Shown: piece by piece, positions 32,935 to 42,002 of the stretch
Layout: every line of letters begins with the position of its first letter
Numbering within the stretch: position 1 is the stretch's first letter
Source of the DNA: Acidovorax sp. FHTAMBA
GTDB lineage: Bacteria > Pseudomonadota > Gammaproteobacteria > Burkholderiales > Burkholderiaceae_C
Assembly: GCF_038958875.1 (NCBI RefSeq)
Contig: NZ_CP152407.1
Coordinates: forward strand, 4,161,501-4,225,500
Length of the DNA stretch: 64,000 nucleotides
Direction: 5' to 3'
Position numbers and translations under genes: made by a program
The notes under the pieces: model-generated
What the model saw: the letters and a program-made list of their open reading frames with translations, nothing else
Told to the model about the DNA's origin: nothing
Databases searched by the model: none

Positions 32935-35135
32935 CTGATTTTCGTGCGCTACCCAATCAGCCAACCCTTCATGTAGGCTTGGCACTGCATGACTCCGAAC
33001 GACCAGGTCGGTATCTTCGCCTAACTCATATTTTTGAGGATGGGGTATATGCGATGTGGGTGGGCACACCCGAAGAAGCCAGGTATGCCAAACGACCGAT
33101 TTTCTATTCTTGGAATCAACTTAGCGCGCTCACCTCACCTACATCGAAATGGGGTCGCATAGTACTTCCACAACAGCTCTCCGTGCCAGCCGAAAGCGGT
33201 AGTTCTCAGGCAGGAAAAATTCAATCAGCATGGGTCCAGATCGCGCCTGTAATACAAGCATTTGAAAATAGGACGAACCTATCGAGACATCACTTTACCG
33301 CCTTAATTCGAGAGAGAGCTTTAAGCATAGACGTTGCGGAAAAGACGCTGCACCGTCTCATCCTTCGTTACTACTACTTCGGCAGCACAAAAATAGCACT
33401 GGTTGCACTGCCTCGCGGCCCCAAGCGCACCACGAGGGGTCGTGAAGAGTCAGGTGAAAAAGACCATGCAAATGGCGAAATTCCGGATAAGGCCAATAAT
33501 CGCCGCGGCCGGAAAACTATTCTGAGCGATGAACTAGGTCCTAATAATTTTGTTGTCACTCCGGATGATGTCGACGACATGCTCAGATGCTATAAGCAAT
33601 TGCTCAGAAAGGGGCCAACAAATAAGACCACTGCGCACGAAACCTACTTAAGCACTTTTTTCCAGAAGAGCCACCCTGATACTTATCGCCAGTACATAAA
33701 AAAACAGATATCAGAGCCAGTAACCTATCGCCAGTTTTGCTACTACATAAATGGTGAGTTGCAGCTTACGGAAGACTTAGCACGAAATGAGCGCAGGCTT
33801 CGTCGTGACCCTGCCAACACCAACTCGCTAGTTTCGGCAGGTCCAGGTGAAATATATGAGATCGATTCTACCGGAGGGCGACTCTACCTAGTCTCCAGCG
33901 AAAAAAATCCTGTAGTGGTAGGCAAACCAACCATTTACTTCCTAATTGACCGGTGGAGTAGATTTGTCGTCTCAGCGTACATCTCTTTGCGCGCGCCTTC
34001 GTACGAGGAAGTTCGCAATACGCTCTTAATTGCATTTACCTCTCGCGAAAAACGCTTCTCGAGATTGGGCATAGAAGTTTCTGACAATCAATGGCCTATA
34101 GGCTGCATTCCAGCCGTTATCTGTCCTGATCGTGGATCCGACTTCATGAGTGGATCTATGTTGCAAAGCGTGGTCGATGATCTGCGCATCGACCTGACGC
34201 CACTCCCCCCTCTATGCCCAGACGGCAAAGCAATAGTAGAGAGGCTAATCCGCACTATCAAGCAGCGCATGGCGGCATCGGGGATGAAAGGTGTTTACGC
34301 AGACCGTCCCTTAGATCCTCAATCAAGAAGGGCCGCACGTAAGGCTGAAGCTGCTGCAGTGCACACACTTGCGGATGCGTACCGAGCGTTAATCGAAATT
34401 GTGAAGGACTACAACAACCGTCCCCATCAAGCCCTCAAGCGTCGAAAAATCCTTACACAACACGGCATCGAACCTACGCCGAAAAATGCGTATGTTTGGG
34501 GACTCGAAAACATAACGGGACTTCGGTCTGCACCGTACACGGAAGAAGACTATTACCGACTGTTACTCAGTTCAGATAAAGCGAGTATTTCAGGAGGTGT
34601 TCTTCGCTACAAGACTCGTGCATATCATCCCTCTAACGAGGCCGCAATCGACTACATCAGGCGATCGCCCAGAAACAGGCCTTCTCTGGACATCCGACTC
34701 GACAAGACGCAGCCAGCGGTAATCATGATAGCGAGCAGACACGGCGAATGGCCGTGTTTCGTGATGGGCGCTGGTGACGCAAGGGACAGCGAAGGAATTT
34801 CAATTGACGAGGAGGAGGCCTTCGCGGCTGTCAATGCACGCCTTTGGGCCCGCTCCGACCATGAAAGTCGACGCGTACGGGTTGCCGCAAAGGCGGCCAA
34901 GCCTGTCAACAACCGGCATAAGAGCGCCCCCGCCGAACGTTTACCTAATGTTGATATGCAACGAGCTAGGTATCAAGAAACCGCAAAACTCAAAAACAAG
35001 TTGCATGCCCAAACACACACAGAGTTCGAAGAGCACACGGCCAGTGCGTCCGTTGGGAAAAGCTGGAGTGAAGTGGAGCGAGAGGAGAAGGCTCGATTGG
35101 TAGAACTAGTGAAGCTAAACAGGAGCAAGCGATGA
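32931..35135 (+). CDS. tnsB: TnsB DDE transposase
   Basis: A 734-residue retroviral-integrase-fold transposase that binds the ends and joins the 3' strands. Catalytic residues: D312 ('YEIDSTGG'), D400 ('VICPDRGSDF') and E437 ('KAIVERLIRTIKQ'). The N-terminal 300 residues hold the end-binding helix-turn-helix domains, and the C-terminal about 150 residues are basic and charged, probably the contact for TnsC. The ATG at 32931 overlaps tnsA by 4 bp. Codon use is more AT-rich than in the flanking chromosomal genes. Confidence 0.92.
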   Translation: MTDFRALPNQPTLHVGLALHDSERPGRYLRLTHIFEDGVYAMWVGTPEEARYAKRPIFYSWNQLSALTSPTSKWGRIVLPQQLSVPAESGSSQAGKIQSAWVQIAPVIQAFENRTNLSRHHFTALIRERALSIDVAEKTLHRLILRYYYFGSTKIALVALPRGPKRTTRGREESGEKDHANGEIPDKANNRRGRKTILSDELGPNNFVVTPDDVDDMLRCYKQLLRKGPTNKTTAHETYLSTFFQKSHPDTYRQYIKKQISEPVTYRQFCYYINGELQLTEDLARNERRLRRDPANTNSLVSAGPGEIYEIDSTGGRLYLVSSEKNPVVVGKPTIYFLIDRWSRFVVSAYISLRAPSYEEVRNTLLIAFTSREKRFSRLGIEVSDNQWPIGCIPAVICPDRGSDFMSGSMLQSVVDDLRIDLTPLPPLCPDGKAIVERLIRTIKQRMAASGMKGVYADRPLDPQSRRAARKAEAAAVHTLADAYRALIEIVKDYNNRPHQALKRRKILTQHGIEPTPKNAYVWGLENITGLRSAPYTEEDYYRLLLSSDKASISGGVLRYKTRAYHPSNEAAIDYIRRSPRNRPSLDIRLDKTQPAVIMIASRHGEWPCFVMGAGDARDSEGISIDEEEAFAAVNARLWARSDHESRRVRVAAKAAKPVNNRHKSAPAERLPNVDMQRARYQETAKLKNKLHAQTHTEFEEHTASASVGKSWSEVEREEKARLVELVKLNRSKR

Positions 35136-36526
35136 AGGATGTTGAGATATTCCCTGCGGTGTATCACGATACAGGAGTTTCTCGATTTGCAGGCAATCCG
35201 TTCATTGAGGCAATGCCGCCTCTGGAGCAAAGCAAAAGTGACTTTCTGACTAACCTCGCGCACTACCCAGCGAAGCCGTCGGCAACGCTTCGCAGGAGTA
35301 GCGAGGTCGTTCGACTGATGGAGCTGTCCACCATCAACGACATCGTCTACCCTTTCCCTGAATATCAAAAGGCTGGCTTCACCCTGGCCAAGATGGCCCG
35401 CGACACTTATGTAGCGCGCCACCCTTTGACTACGATGGACCGGCAGAGGAGGCACGCCATTGCCACCACCGGAACCAATGGTCTACCAATGCCCGCTGAC
35501 TGGAAACCTTCGGCTAAAGGCTACTTCATGATGTCTGTTAGCGGGCAAGGCAAGACTACTTTCGCAGCTGCAGCTTTGCTGAGATACAAGCAGGTTATTT
35601 GCCACTCGAATTATCACGGAGCTGATCTGAAATGCCATCAGGTCGTATACGTTCTTCTCAGAGTGCCTCACGACGCAACACTCAAGTCGTTGTGCCTGCA
35701 ATTCTTCAACGAGATCGACCGACTGCTAGGAACCGACTATTCGCGGAAGGCGGCAGCGCTACGCAATATTGCGCCCATGGTCGACTTGATGAACAAAGTC
35801 GCAACAGCTGTCTCCTTGGGCTTTATTGTCGTTGATGAAGTTCAGAATTTGCGCAGCGCGCGCGCCCAAAATGCGGAGCTTGTACTAAACCTATTCAGTG
35901 AAATCATTGAGCGGCTCGGCATTAGCTTGTTGGCGCTTGCAACACCAGCGGTCCAAGCTGTCGTAGAAGGAGCGGTACGAAACACCCGCAAACTCGCTTC
36001 CTTCGGGAGCTTGGTAATTGAGCCGATGGCAAGGAATAGCCCTCAGTGGGAAGAATTCTGCGATACGTATTGGGACTATACGTTTGTCAAGACAAAGACA
36101 AAGCTGACGAAAGAAATCCTTGATGCTTGGTACACGGCCTCAGCGGGAAATACGGCCTTCGCGGCGCTCGCGTTCACACTATCTCAGCACAATGAGATTG
36201 GCGGGCGCGAAATTATCGACGCTACTGCGTTTCAGCGAACCGCGGCGACTGACATGGCATTTCTTGGACCGGCAATTGCAGCCTTGCTCAGCAAGAACCC
36301 TGCAAAGCTTCGAATGTTTGACGATCTGCTGTTCAGTCCTAGGTACAAAGCTATGCGCGCCCTGCTTGGGGCAGAGGAGCCTGCTCGACCCAAAGGGGTA
36401 AAAAACGATGAGTTTGACGATGTACACGAAGAGAGCGTGCCCCCCAGTCCCGCTGCGACAAAGAACAAAAAAAGGGCCTCGCCTCGGCCGGTTGACCTCC
36501 CCTTAGAGGATCCGCTGGCCCGCTGA
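35132..36526 (+). CDS. tnsC: TnsC AAA+ ATPase
   Basis: A 464-residue AAA+ regulator that couples target selection to the TnsAB transposase. Walker A 'SVSGQGKTT' is at 135-143 and Walker B 'FIVVDEVQNL' at 231-240. Sensor region 'LLALATPAVQAVVEGAVRNTRK' follows. The C-terminus is Lys/Pro-rich. It starts with ATG overlapping the tnsB stop by 4 bp, so tnsA, tnsB and tnsC form a tight unit. Confidence 0.9.
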   Translation: MKDVEIFPAVYHDTGVSRFAGNPFIEAMPPLEQSKSDFLTNLAHYPAKPSATLRRSSEVVRLMELSTINDIVYPFPEYQKAGFTLAKMARDTYVARHPLTTMDRQRRHAIATTGTNGLPMPADWKPSAKGYFMMSVSGQGKTTFAAAALLRYKQVICHSNYHGADLKCHQVVYVLLRVPHDATLKSLCLQFFNEIDRLLGTDYSRKAAALRNIAPMVDLMNKVATAVSLGFIVVDEVQNLRSARAQNAELVLNLFSEIIERLGISLLALATPAVQAVVEGAVRNTRKLASFGSLVIEPMARNSPQWEEFCDTYWDYTFVKTKTKLTKEILDAWYTASAGNTAFAALAFTLSQHNEIGGREIIDATAFQRTAATDMAFLGPAIAALLSKNPAKLRMFDDLLFSPRYKAMRALLGAEEPARPKGVKNDEFDDVHEESVPPSPAATKNKKRASPRPVDLPLEDPLAR

Positions 36527-36558
36527 GACTACTTGCTGATTGACTGGAGTTAGCAAAC

Positions 36559-38424
36559 GTGCACCGCGCTCGCCTCGCTTCAACAACTATCTGCTACACG
36601 CCTGAGCTGCTCCATGACGAACTGCTGTATTCATGGCTGTGCAGGTTAGCAATCTTGAATGCGTGGGGAACGGGCCGAGACGCAGTGAGGAAAATTTTTG
36701 GTGGCAGGACGGTTACACCCAGCCTTACCCTTCCCACTCACTTCGATGCCATGAACGAGCGATACGCGGGGGCGCTGCCACACGACTCTTTCGCCGCTCT
36801 TATGGAAGCCAGTACGCTGCTACCGTATCACAGGCCGTTCTTGGATCACGAGCGCTATGCACAACTAATGGAGGACTCGCGCTCAAGTAACTCCCTTGAC
36901 TTGAAACTGCGGCTTGGTCTCGTTGCAAACCGGTTCGGAATCAACACGCCACACCGCTTTTGCCCCGCATGTGTAGCCGAAGATATTGAGATGAACGGCT
37001 GCCACTACTGGCATCGGCAGCACCATCTACCCGGAGTGAACTGCTGCGTCCGCCATTCTCTGCAGTTGCAACAACAAAGTGTCCCAAAGGAAGGCCTATT
37101 TGGCCAACCCCTAATGTATCCAGGCCTTCCTAGCGGCGAGGAATGCATAACCCCTGAATGTGGTTTTCAATTCCGATTTGCGCAACTATCAGCGGATCTC
37201 CTGCTGGCAGCACTACCGCCGATAAACAATGCCGATCGCTCCAACGTATATCGAAACCGCCTGTCGGCAAAAGGCTTTCAGTCGAGCCGTCGAAGCCTCG
37301 ACTACCAATTAGTTGCAACTGAGGTGAGGCACTACTTTGCCGACTTCGCTAACTTTCAGCATCAATCACGACTGCTGCAGACCGCCAGAAGTCCTTTGCG
37401 CTGGATTGAAGATCTGGTTGAGCGTCCTGACCGCTCATTGCATCCGATATGCCACCTGCTGATGATTGATTTTTTATTTGGCTCCATAGCAGAGTTCAGC
37501 TTGGCAGTTGACGCAGAGCGGTCTTCACGCGAAGCGACACGAGGAAGTGCGCACGCGATTCCTCGTGGTGAGACAAAGAAATCCCTACAAGTACCAGGCC
37601 TTGAAATAGAACATCTCCTACGCAACCCGTCATTGTCCTGCCGTCAGATAGCTCAACAAACGGGCAAGAGTGTCGGCACCATCGTCAAGTATCGTAGACA
37701 GCGAAAAATCGAAGTGAAAGAGCGTCGTAAATTCGTCGGCGCCCAAACTCGAACTTCGATAGGGCACGACTTGTTGTCAGGTTTGGAATTGCAGTCTATT
37801 GCCCTTCGTAATGGGGTTTCCGTGCAAACTATATATCGGGAATTAGCGTACGAGAAGGGCACCAAACTGCACCGCCAACGTTCACTTTTCATGGCACAAC
37901 GAACGTCTCGGCGTGACCGGTGGATGGGAGTGTTAAAAACGCCTGGCGTTGAGGGAATCTCCAAAGCAAGGTCTCTGGGCTTTTCTGACTATGCTTGGCT
38001 CTATCGACATGATCGCAGTTGGCTACTTACTTCCAATGCGCAATATCGCAAATCGGTGAGCACGCGTGGTACGGTGAATTGGCCGGCCCGAGATCAGGAG
38101 CTCTGCTCGAAAGTTCTCACTAGGATGATCTTGCTATTAAGGGCTGAACCACCCATGCGAATCTCAGTAGCTCGGCTTTGCTCAGGGCTGGGGCAATCCT
38201 CTCAATGGCGCCGCGACAAACTACCCCACTTTAAGGCGCTCTTATCACGTTTTTCGGAGACACCTGAGTCGTTCAGAATTCGGAGGGTTAACTTCGCAAT
38301 CGATTTTTTAGTGCAACGAGAGTCCGACATTAAATTATGGAAAATTCAGCGTGCTGCAGGCCTTCGTATATGGCCTGCGGACCTTATCGCGTACGCTCAA
38401 CGACGAATCAACGAGCACACCTAA
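36559..38424 (+). CDS. tniQ: TniQ/TnsD-family target selector 1
   Basis: A 621-residue TniQ-domain protein. The N-terminal signature 'DELLYSWLCRLAILNAWG' precedes a zinc-binding segment with C135-P-A-C138 and C162/C163 and H166. The C-terminal half contains helix-turn-helix units ('LSCRQIAQQTGKSVGTIVKYRRQRKI', 'RNGVSVQTIYREL'), as in TnsD proteins that bind a specific attachment site. It starts at GTG 36559, 32 bp after tnsC. The attachment sequence it recognises is unknown. Confidence 0.87.
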   Translation: MHRARLASTTICYTPELLHDELLYSWLCRLAILNAWGTGRDAVRKIFGGRTVTPSLTLPTHFDAMNERYAGALPHDSFAALMEASTLLPYHRPFLDHERYAQLMEDSRSSNSLDLKLRLGLVANRFGINTPHRFCPACVAEDIEMNGCHYWHRQHHLPGVNCCVRHSLQLQQQSVPKEGLFGQPLMYPGLPSGEECITPECGFQFRFAQLSADLLLAALPPINNADRSNVYRNRLSAKGFQSSRRSLDYQLVATEVRHYFADFANFQHQSRLLQTARSPLRWIEDLVERPDRSLHPICHLLMIDFLFGSIAEFSLAVDAERSSREATRGSAHAIPRGETKKSLQVPGLEIEHLLRNPSLSCRQIAQQTGKSVGTIVKYRRQRKIEVKERRKFVGAQTRTSIGHDLLSGLELQSIALRNGVSVQTIYRELAYEKGTKLHRQRSLFMAQRTSRRDRWMGVLKTPGVEGISKARSLGFSDYAWLYRHDRSWLLTSNAQYRKSVSTRGTVNWPARDQELCSKVLTRMILLLRAEPPMRISVARLCSGLGQSSQWRRDKLPHFKALLSRFSETPESFRIRRVNFAIDFLVQRESDIKLWKIQRAAGLRIWPADLIAYAQRRINEHT

Positions 38425-38460
38425 AGGTCTTGGGCACCAACTAACTCTCTAAGCCCCTTC

Positions 38461-40308
38461 ATGGTATTCCTGCCATACGTTCCCACCCCTTACCCAGACG
38501 AAGTTCTGTGCTCGGTTCTCACAAGATTTGTAGTTCACAATGGTGAGAGTGTTTTTCGAAAAATATCAAATTCTGTAGCCCACCTCAGTCCCAATCTTTC
38601 AATTTATCAGGCAAGCCCGCCTCATCCTGCAGTCGTAGCATTCATCACCGATCAAATGGGGCTACCAGGAAATGAAGTCACCGATAGGTTAACTACAAGT
38701 CAATTCTTTCGAGTATTCAACACGGCTCACAAGAGACCGCTGAACCTAGAGACAGCGGGGTATGGAACACGAAGTGGGAGACTTCGGTCCCTTGGATTCA
38801 TTCCTTGCAATCACCAACCCGCTGTGCGTTTCTGTCCATCCTGTCTTGATGAGGACTTCAAAAAATACGGTGAGCCCTATCTTCATCGAATTCATCAGAT
38901 GCAGCCCGCATTGACATGCACAGTTCATGAAGAATGGTTAAGAATTTCATGCCCCAAGTGCAAAATGCTTGTTGTGCCAATTAACAGAATGGTACTTCGA
39001 CCTATGCCCATCGTCTGCGAATGCGGCGCGGATCTACGGTCATTGCCGGTCAGAAAATCGCCAGTAAGCAGTGCCTTCAAGCGATTGAGTAAATTTTGTG
39101 CGGATTCAATTTTTTCTAAAAATTCACTGTGGTCGCACGCTCAAGTCAAGTCCGCCGCCAGCGAAGCTCTTGGACTATCGCCGCATGACTTCTCCACAGG
39201 ATATATCAAATCTCTTATCAAAGTTTACGGTAAGCCAATCAGCATTTCTCCTCACAAATTCGTTATCGCGCCGCCGAGCAGCGACTGCCATCTCAGACTC
39301 AATCTGGATTTGGGGAGGTTTAAAGCTGAGGACTTTGCATCCCTCTTCACTGCCGCTGGACTAACCTTCGACGAATCCGCACTATTAATTTCAAAAAATA
39401 GAACTGTCGGCATTCACATCAAGCAAAGGAGTCCGAAGTACGTCTACGGTTTGAAGCACGCCGAAGAAGTCCTCCTGAACTTTTCAAAAGCATACCCAGG
39501 CGAGGTGGCTACGAAATTCCAGAGATCTCACCCTCGACTCTACTGGCTCCTGAGGATCCATCATCCAGATTCGATTAAAAGATGGTGTCCAAAGTTGAAA
39601 ACACTGCCGCCGATTGAGAGCGATAGAAAGAAGTTAGGTCGACTATTAAAAAAAAATGGAGATTTTAAAAAAATATTCGCCAGTGCATCGCGCCCCCTCT
39701 TTAGAGCAATTATAAGGGACCAGAACTGGCTGATAAGCACCGCAAAATTAAGCCCATCAGATTTTACAGCCCCCCCACTCAAACCGATCACCAAACTTAC
39801 ATCAGCAAAAATCCCTGCCTCCAAAAATTTGAGCACTCCCACCAACAGAAAAAAAGAACATAAAAATCCAAAAATAGATGACATTGAAAGAGACCTCGTA
39901 TTCGCATTAATGAAGGCGATTCGCATAGAACGGCGCCCTCATAAGATCACCAGATCAAGACTTTCTCAACTATCATCAAGAGGAGTTTCTTCAATTACCA
40001 GAGCAACCCCACCCGGCAGTAGGCTGCACACGATGATAAGCAAAATCAACGCCGACAAAGATCGTAGATTGGCACTGTGGGCAGCACAAGCGTTAGCTCT
40101 TGCAGAGACAAATATGACGCCTACAACAGTTCTGCTAGCGGCAGGGCTCAACACGACTTCCCGTAACAGGGAACACGCGCGCTCTGCAATCGATTTGCTT
40201 TCAAGCGGATTAAGTCGTCAAGCAATTCGTGAATCTTTTAACACAGACCCAGAGCAGATAGCCCGATTACACCGCCTCAACCGAGTCGACTTAAAACCTC
40301 TGAATTAA
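38461..40308 (+). CDS. tniQ: TniQ/TnsD-family target selector 2
   Basis: A 615-residue second TniQ protein, clearly different from the first. N-terminal 'YPDEVLCSVLTRFVVHNGES', zinc ligands C125-P-S-C128, C153 and H156, and a second Cys set (C164, C167, C186, C188). The C-terminal region is Lys-rich and helical, ending 'DLLSSGLSRQAIRESFNTDP'. The gene is notably AT-rich (runs of A and T) relative to the rest of the window. Elements with two TniQ proteins can choose between two kinds of targets. Confidence 0.85.
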   Translation: MVFLPYVPTPYPDEVLCSVLTRFVVHNGESVFRKISNSVAHLSPNLSIYQASPPHPAVVAFITDQMGLPGNEVTDRLTTSQFFRVFNTAHKRPLNLETAGYGTRSGRLRSLGFIPCNHQPAVRFCPSCLDEDFKKYGEPYLHRIHQMQPALTCTVHEEWLRISCPKCKMLVVPINRMVLRPMPIVCECGADLRSLPVRKSPVSSAFKRLSKFCADSIFSKNSLWSHAQVKSAASEALGLSPHDFSTGYIKSLIKVYGKPISISPHKFVIAPPSSDCHLRLNLDLGRFKAEDFASLFTAAGLTFDESALLISKNRTVGIHIKQRSPKYVYGLKHAEEVLLNFSKAYPGEVATKFQRSHPRLYWLLRIHHPDSIKRWCPKLKTLPPIESDRKKLGRLLKKNGDFKKIFASASRPLFRAIIRDQNWLISTAKLSPSDFTAPPLKPITKLTSAKIPASKNLSTPTNRKKEHKNPKIDDIERDLVFALMKAIRIERRPHKITRSRLSQLSSRGVSSITRATPPGSRLHTMISKINADKDRRLALWAAQALALAETNMTPTTVLLAAGLNTTSRNREHARSAIDLLSSGLSRQAIRESFNTDPEQIARLHRLNRVDLKPLN

Positions 40309-40920
40309 TACAAGCGACATCTTCTAGTCAAATATCGCGAATAATCATCTGACTAAAATCCTTCAACTGCTCTGCGGAGGCGGCTTGCCGCCGATGCTGA
40401 TATTCCGCCCCCGACGAACCCGACCTCCTCAGCGCCTAGAACTTCGAGGGGGCCACGACGGCATTTACAGCACCATCAAACACATAAATTATGACGACAG
40501 GGCGTAATTCACTCGTCGGCTGAACCTAAAAAGTGAGACATCAATTAAGTGATGCAGCAAAAGTGACTAAATTGACGATTACCCACAGGACCAACCGTTT
40601 TAAAAGCAATTGTCTTAGTGGCCATACAGGAGGCATGTGACGGCAGAGGTATATTGCTGCGGAAGCTAGATGCACTTGACCACAAAGTACACTGCAAGGT
40701 GACCATGCGTTCCGTGTCTACTTGACCAGACCAGGGTATGGTGCCGGTTAAAGTTGCTGGGTATAAAAATGGTTCCTGTGCTCCGGCCAACATCAGATCT
40801 ACCACGAGATGTGGCGTAAGCCTACTGGCGTTCGCTACGAGCATGCGGGAGATACTGGCGGACAATACGCCACGCAACTCGTGCCCACCCAATCACATGA
40901 TTTCTAAGCCCCCAGAGTCC
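40309..40920. other. Non-coding stretch between tniQ-2 and the DAC-like gene
   Basis: No convincing gene is seen. Three AAGTGA words occur at 40531, 40547 and 40561, and 40326-40336 (CTAGTCAAATA) resembles the outermost box of the Tn7-like end (9 of 11). These may be remains of the second transposon end, but no ACA terminus with a matching duplication was found. An ORF continuing upstream from the DAC-like gene to 40738 looks non-native. Confidence 0.4.
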
Positions 40921-41349
40921 ATGGAGCCTAAAACTAAGCTCAAGGCGCTCCTCCATAGGATTCATACCCAGGTTGACACAACGTTCTCTGGACTGGGGGT
41001 CATTGTGTGGGATGGCGTGTCTACGATACCAATCCTCCCTATGCGAAGTGAACAGCCAAGGGGCATCCATGACAAAACCACATTTGAAGTCTTGATGAAT
41101 ATCTCGCGGGAGGGGAGCCCTTTTCACGATGGATTTCACGTCGTTGACACAGCTCTTGCGCTCATCCAGGTGTCAGTCTATTTTTCACCCGCGATTTCCG
41201 CGCAAGTGGAGACTCCTGCGAACGGACTGAGGTTCGGTGGGCGCTACCTTGCAGCTGCCTTCGGGTCTTGCCTTGAGGGCGTGATTTGCACGGGAGTTGT
41301 GTCGAAGCAATATGGCCCGATAGTTTTTGAGCACGGAAAGGTGGCGTGA
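40921..41349 (+). CDS. DisA_N-type diadenylate-cyclase-domain protein (putative immune cyclase)
   Basis: A 142-residue protein that is nearly all one DAC domain. 'VLMNISREGSPFHDGFHVVD' matches the DAC core around the DGA motif, here H69-D70-G71-F72. 'GLRFGGRYLAAAFGSCLEG' matches the RHR region, here R108-Y109-L110, and 'VVSKQYGPIVFEHGKV' the last strands. The Asp and first Arg are kept, while Ala of DGA and the His and second Arg of RHR are changed. It may therefore make a different cyclic dinucleotide or be inactive. Its stop overlaps the next ATG (TGATG). A start at 40738, 40843 or 40897 is possible. Confidence is high for fold, low for product. Confidence 0.75.
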   Translation: MEPKTKLKALLHRIHTQVDTTFSGLGVIVWDGVSTIPILPMRSEQPRGIHDKTTFEVLMNISREGSPFHDGFHVVDTALALIQVSVYFSPAISAQVETPANGLRFGGRYLAAAFGSCLEGVICTGVVSKQYGPIVFEHGKVA

Positions 41350-41933
41350 TGTTTAGCCTTCTTCCGATGACAAAAGTGATTTCGATGCTAGCTGGACTGT
41401 ATGCGCTGCTGGCTTTTCTTGTGGCGCTTGGAATGGAACGGCTAGGTATTGAGGTCAGCTTCCTTCGCGTGTTTAGCGGTGCGGTAGTGATCGATCTCGG
41501 ACTACTGTTCTTCGTCTACGTTGGTTGGCGCTGGATATGGGAAAAAGTGCCCCGTCTCAATCAATGGCTCTATCCCGATCTCAACGGAACCTGGGCTGCA
41601 TCCATTGACTGGGTAAAGGATGGAAAAACTGGTCTTGCACTGGGTACCGTGTCGATCAAACAGAATTTTTTCACGCTTTCTATTGAGATGGATGCCCCAC
41701 GATCTGAGTCGCGCACCATAGCGCTTTCAGTCAAGAAAGATCCGGAATCCGCGCGGCCCTTGCTCCACTACATCTACGAGGTGAGGGAAAAGTATCAATC
41801 GCCCGGGCAGAACATGGTTTACCAGGGAGCCGCGTCTTTGGTCGTCGATGTCGCCACCTATGATCGCCTCAGCGGCAACTATTTCACCAGTCGTGAATCC
41901 GGCGGTCATTTCGAGTTCCGACGCACGCTGTAA
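41349..41933 (+). CDS. Cap15-like effector: two membrane helices plus beta-barrel
   Basis: A 194-residue protein. Two N-terminal membrane helices (about 9-30 and 41-62) are followed by 'WLYPDLNGTWAASIDW' (LNGTW at 78-82) and a beta-rich domain to the end ('LSIEMDAPRSESRTIALSV', 'SLVVDVATYDRLSGNYFTSR'). This is the S-2TM-beta architecture of the CBASS effector Cap15 and the Panoptes effector OptE, in which the barrel binds a cyclic nucleotide and controls membrane disruption. It overlaps the DAC-like gene by one base, so they form a two-gene unit. Confidence 0.78.
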   Translation: MFSLLPMTKVISMLAGLYALLAFLVALGMERLGIEVSFLRVFSGAVVIDLGLLFFVYVGWRWIWEKVPRLNQWLYPDLNGTWAASIDWVKDGKTGLALGTVSIKQNFFTLSIEMDAPRSESRTIALSVKKDPESARPLLHYIYEVREKYQSPGQNMVYQGAASLVVDVATYDRLSGNYFTSRESGGHFEFRRTL

Positions 41934-42002
41934 AAACGATCACCAATATGGAGCCGTTTGGAGGGGGGCAATCTTTGATTGGTCGGCGATTTGAATTGAG
42001 GC

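Noticed and set aside
32041..40740. CRISPR array or Cas genes linked to the Tn7-like element (CAST)
   Set aside because: No regularly spaced repeats and no cas-type ORF were seen in or near the element.
40545..40892. Minus-strand ORF of 115 residues before the DAC-like gene
   Set aside because: Its composition is not protein-like and it faces the neighbouring genes; no motif was recognised.
40738..40920. Longer N-terminus of the DAC-like protein
   Set aside because: The added 61 residues show no similarity to the DAC fold and no RBS favours that start; the domain starts soon after 40921.
41141..41150. CGTTGACA in the DAC-like gene as a transposon end
   Set aside because: It matches the last bases of the Tn7-like end by chance; no TnsB-type boxes are near and it is inside a coding sequence.
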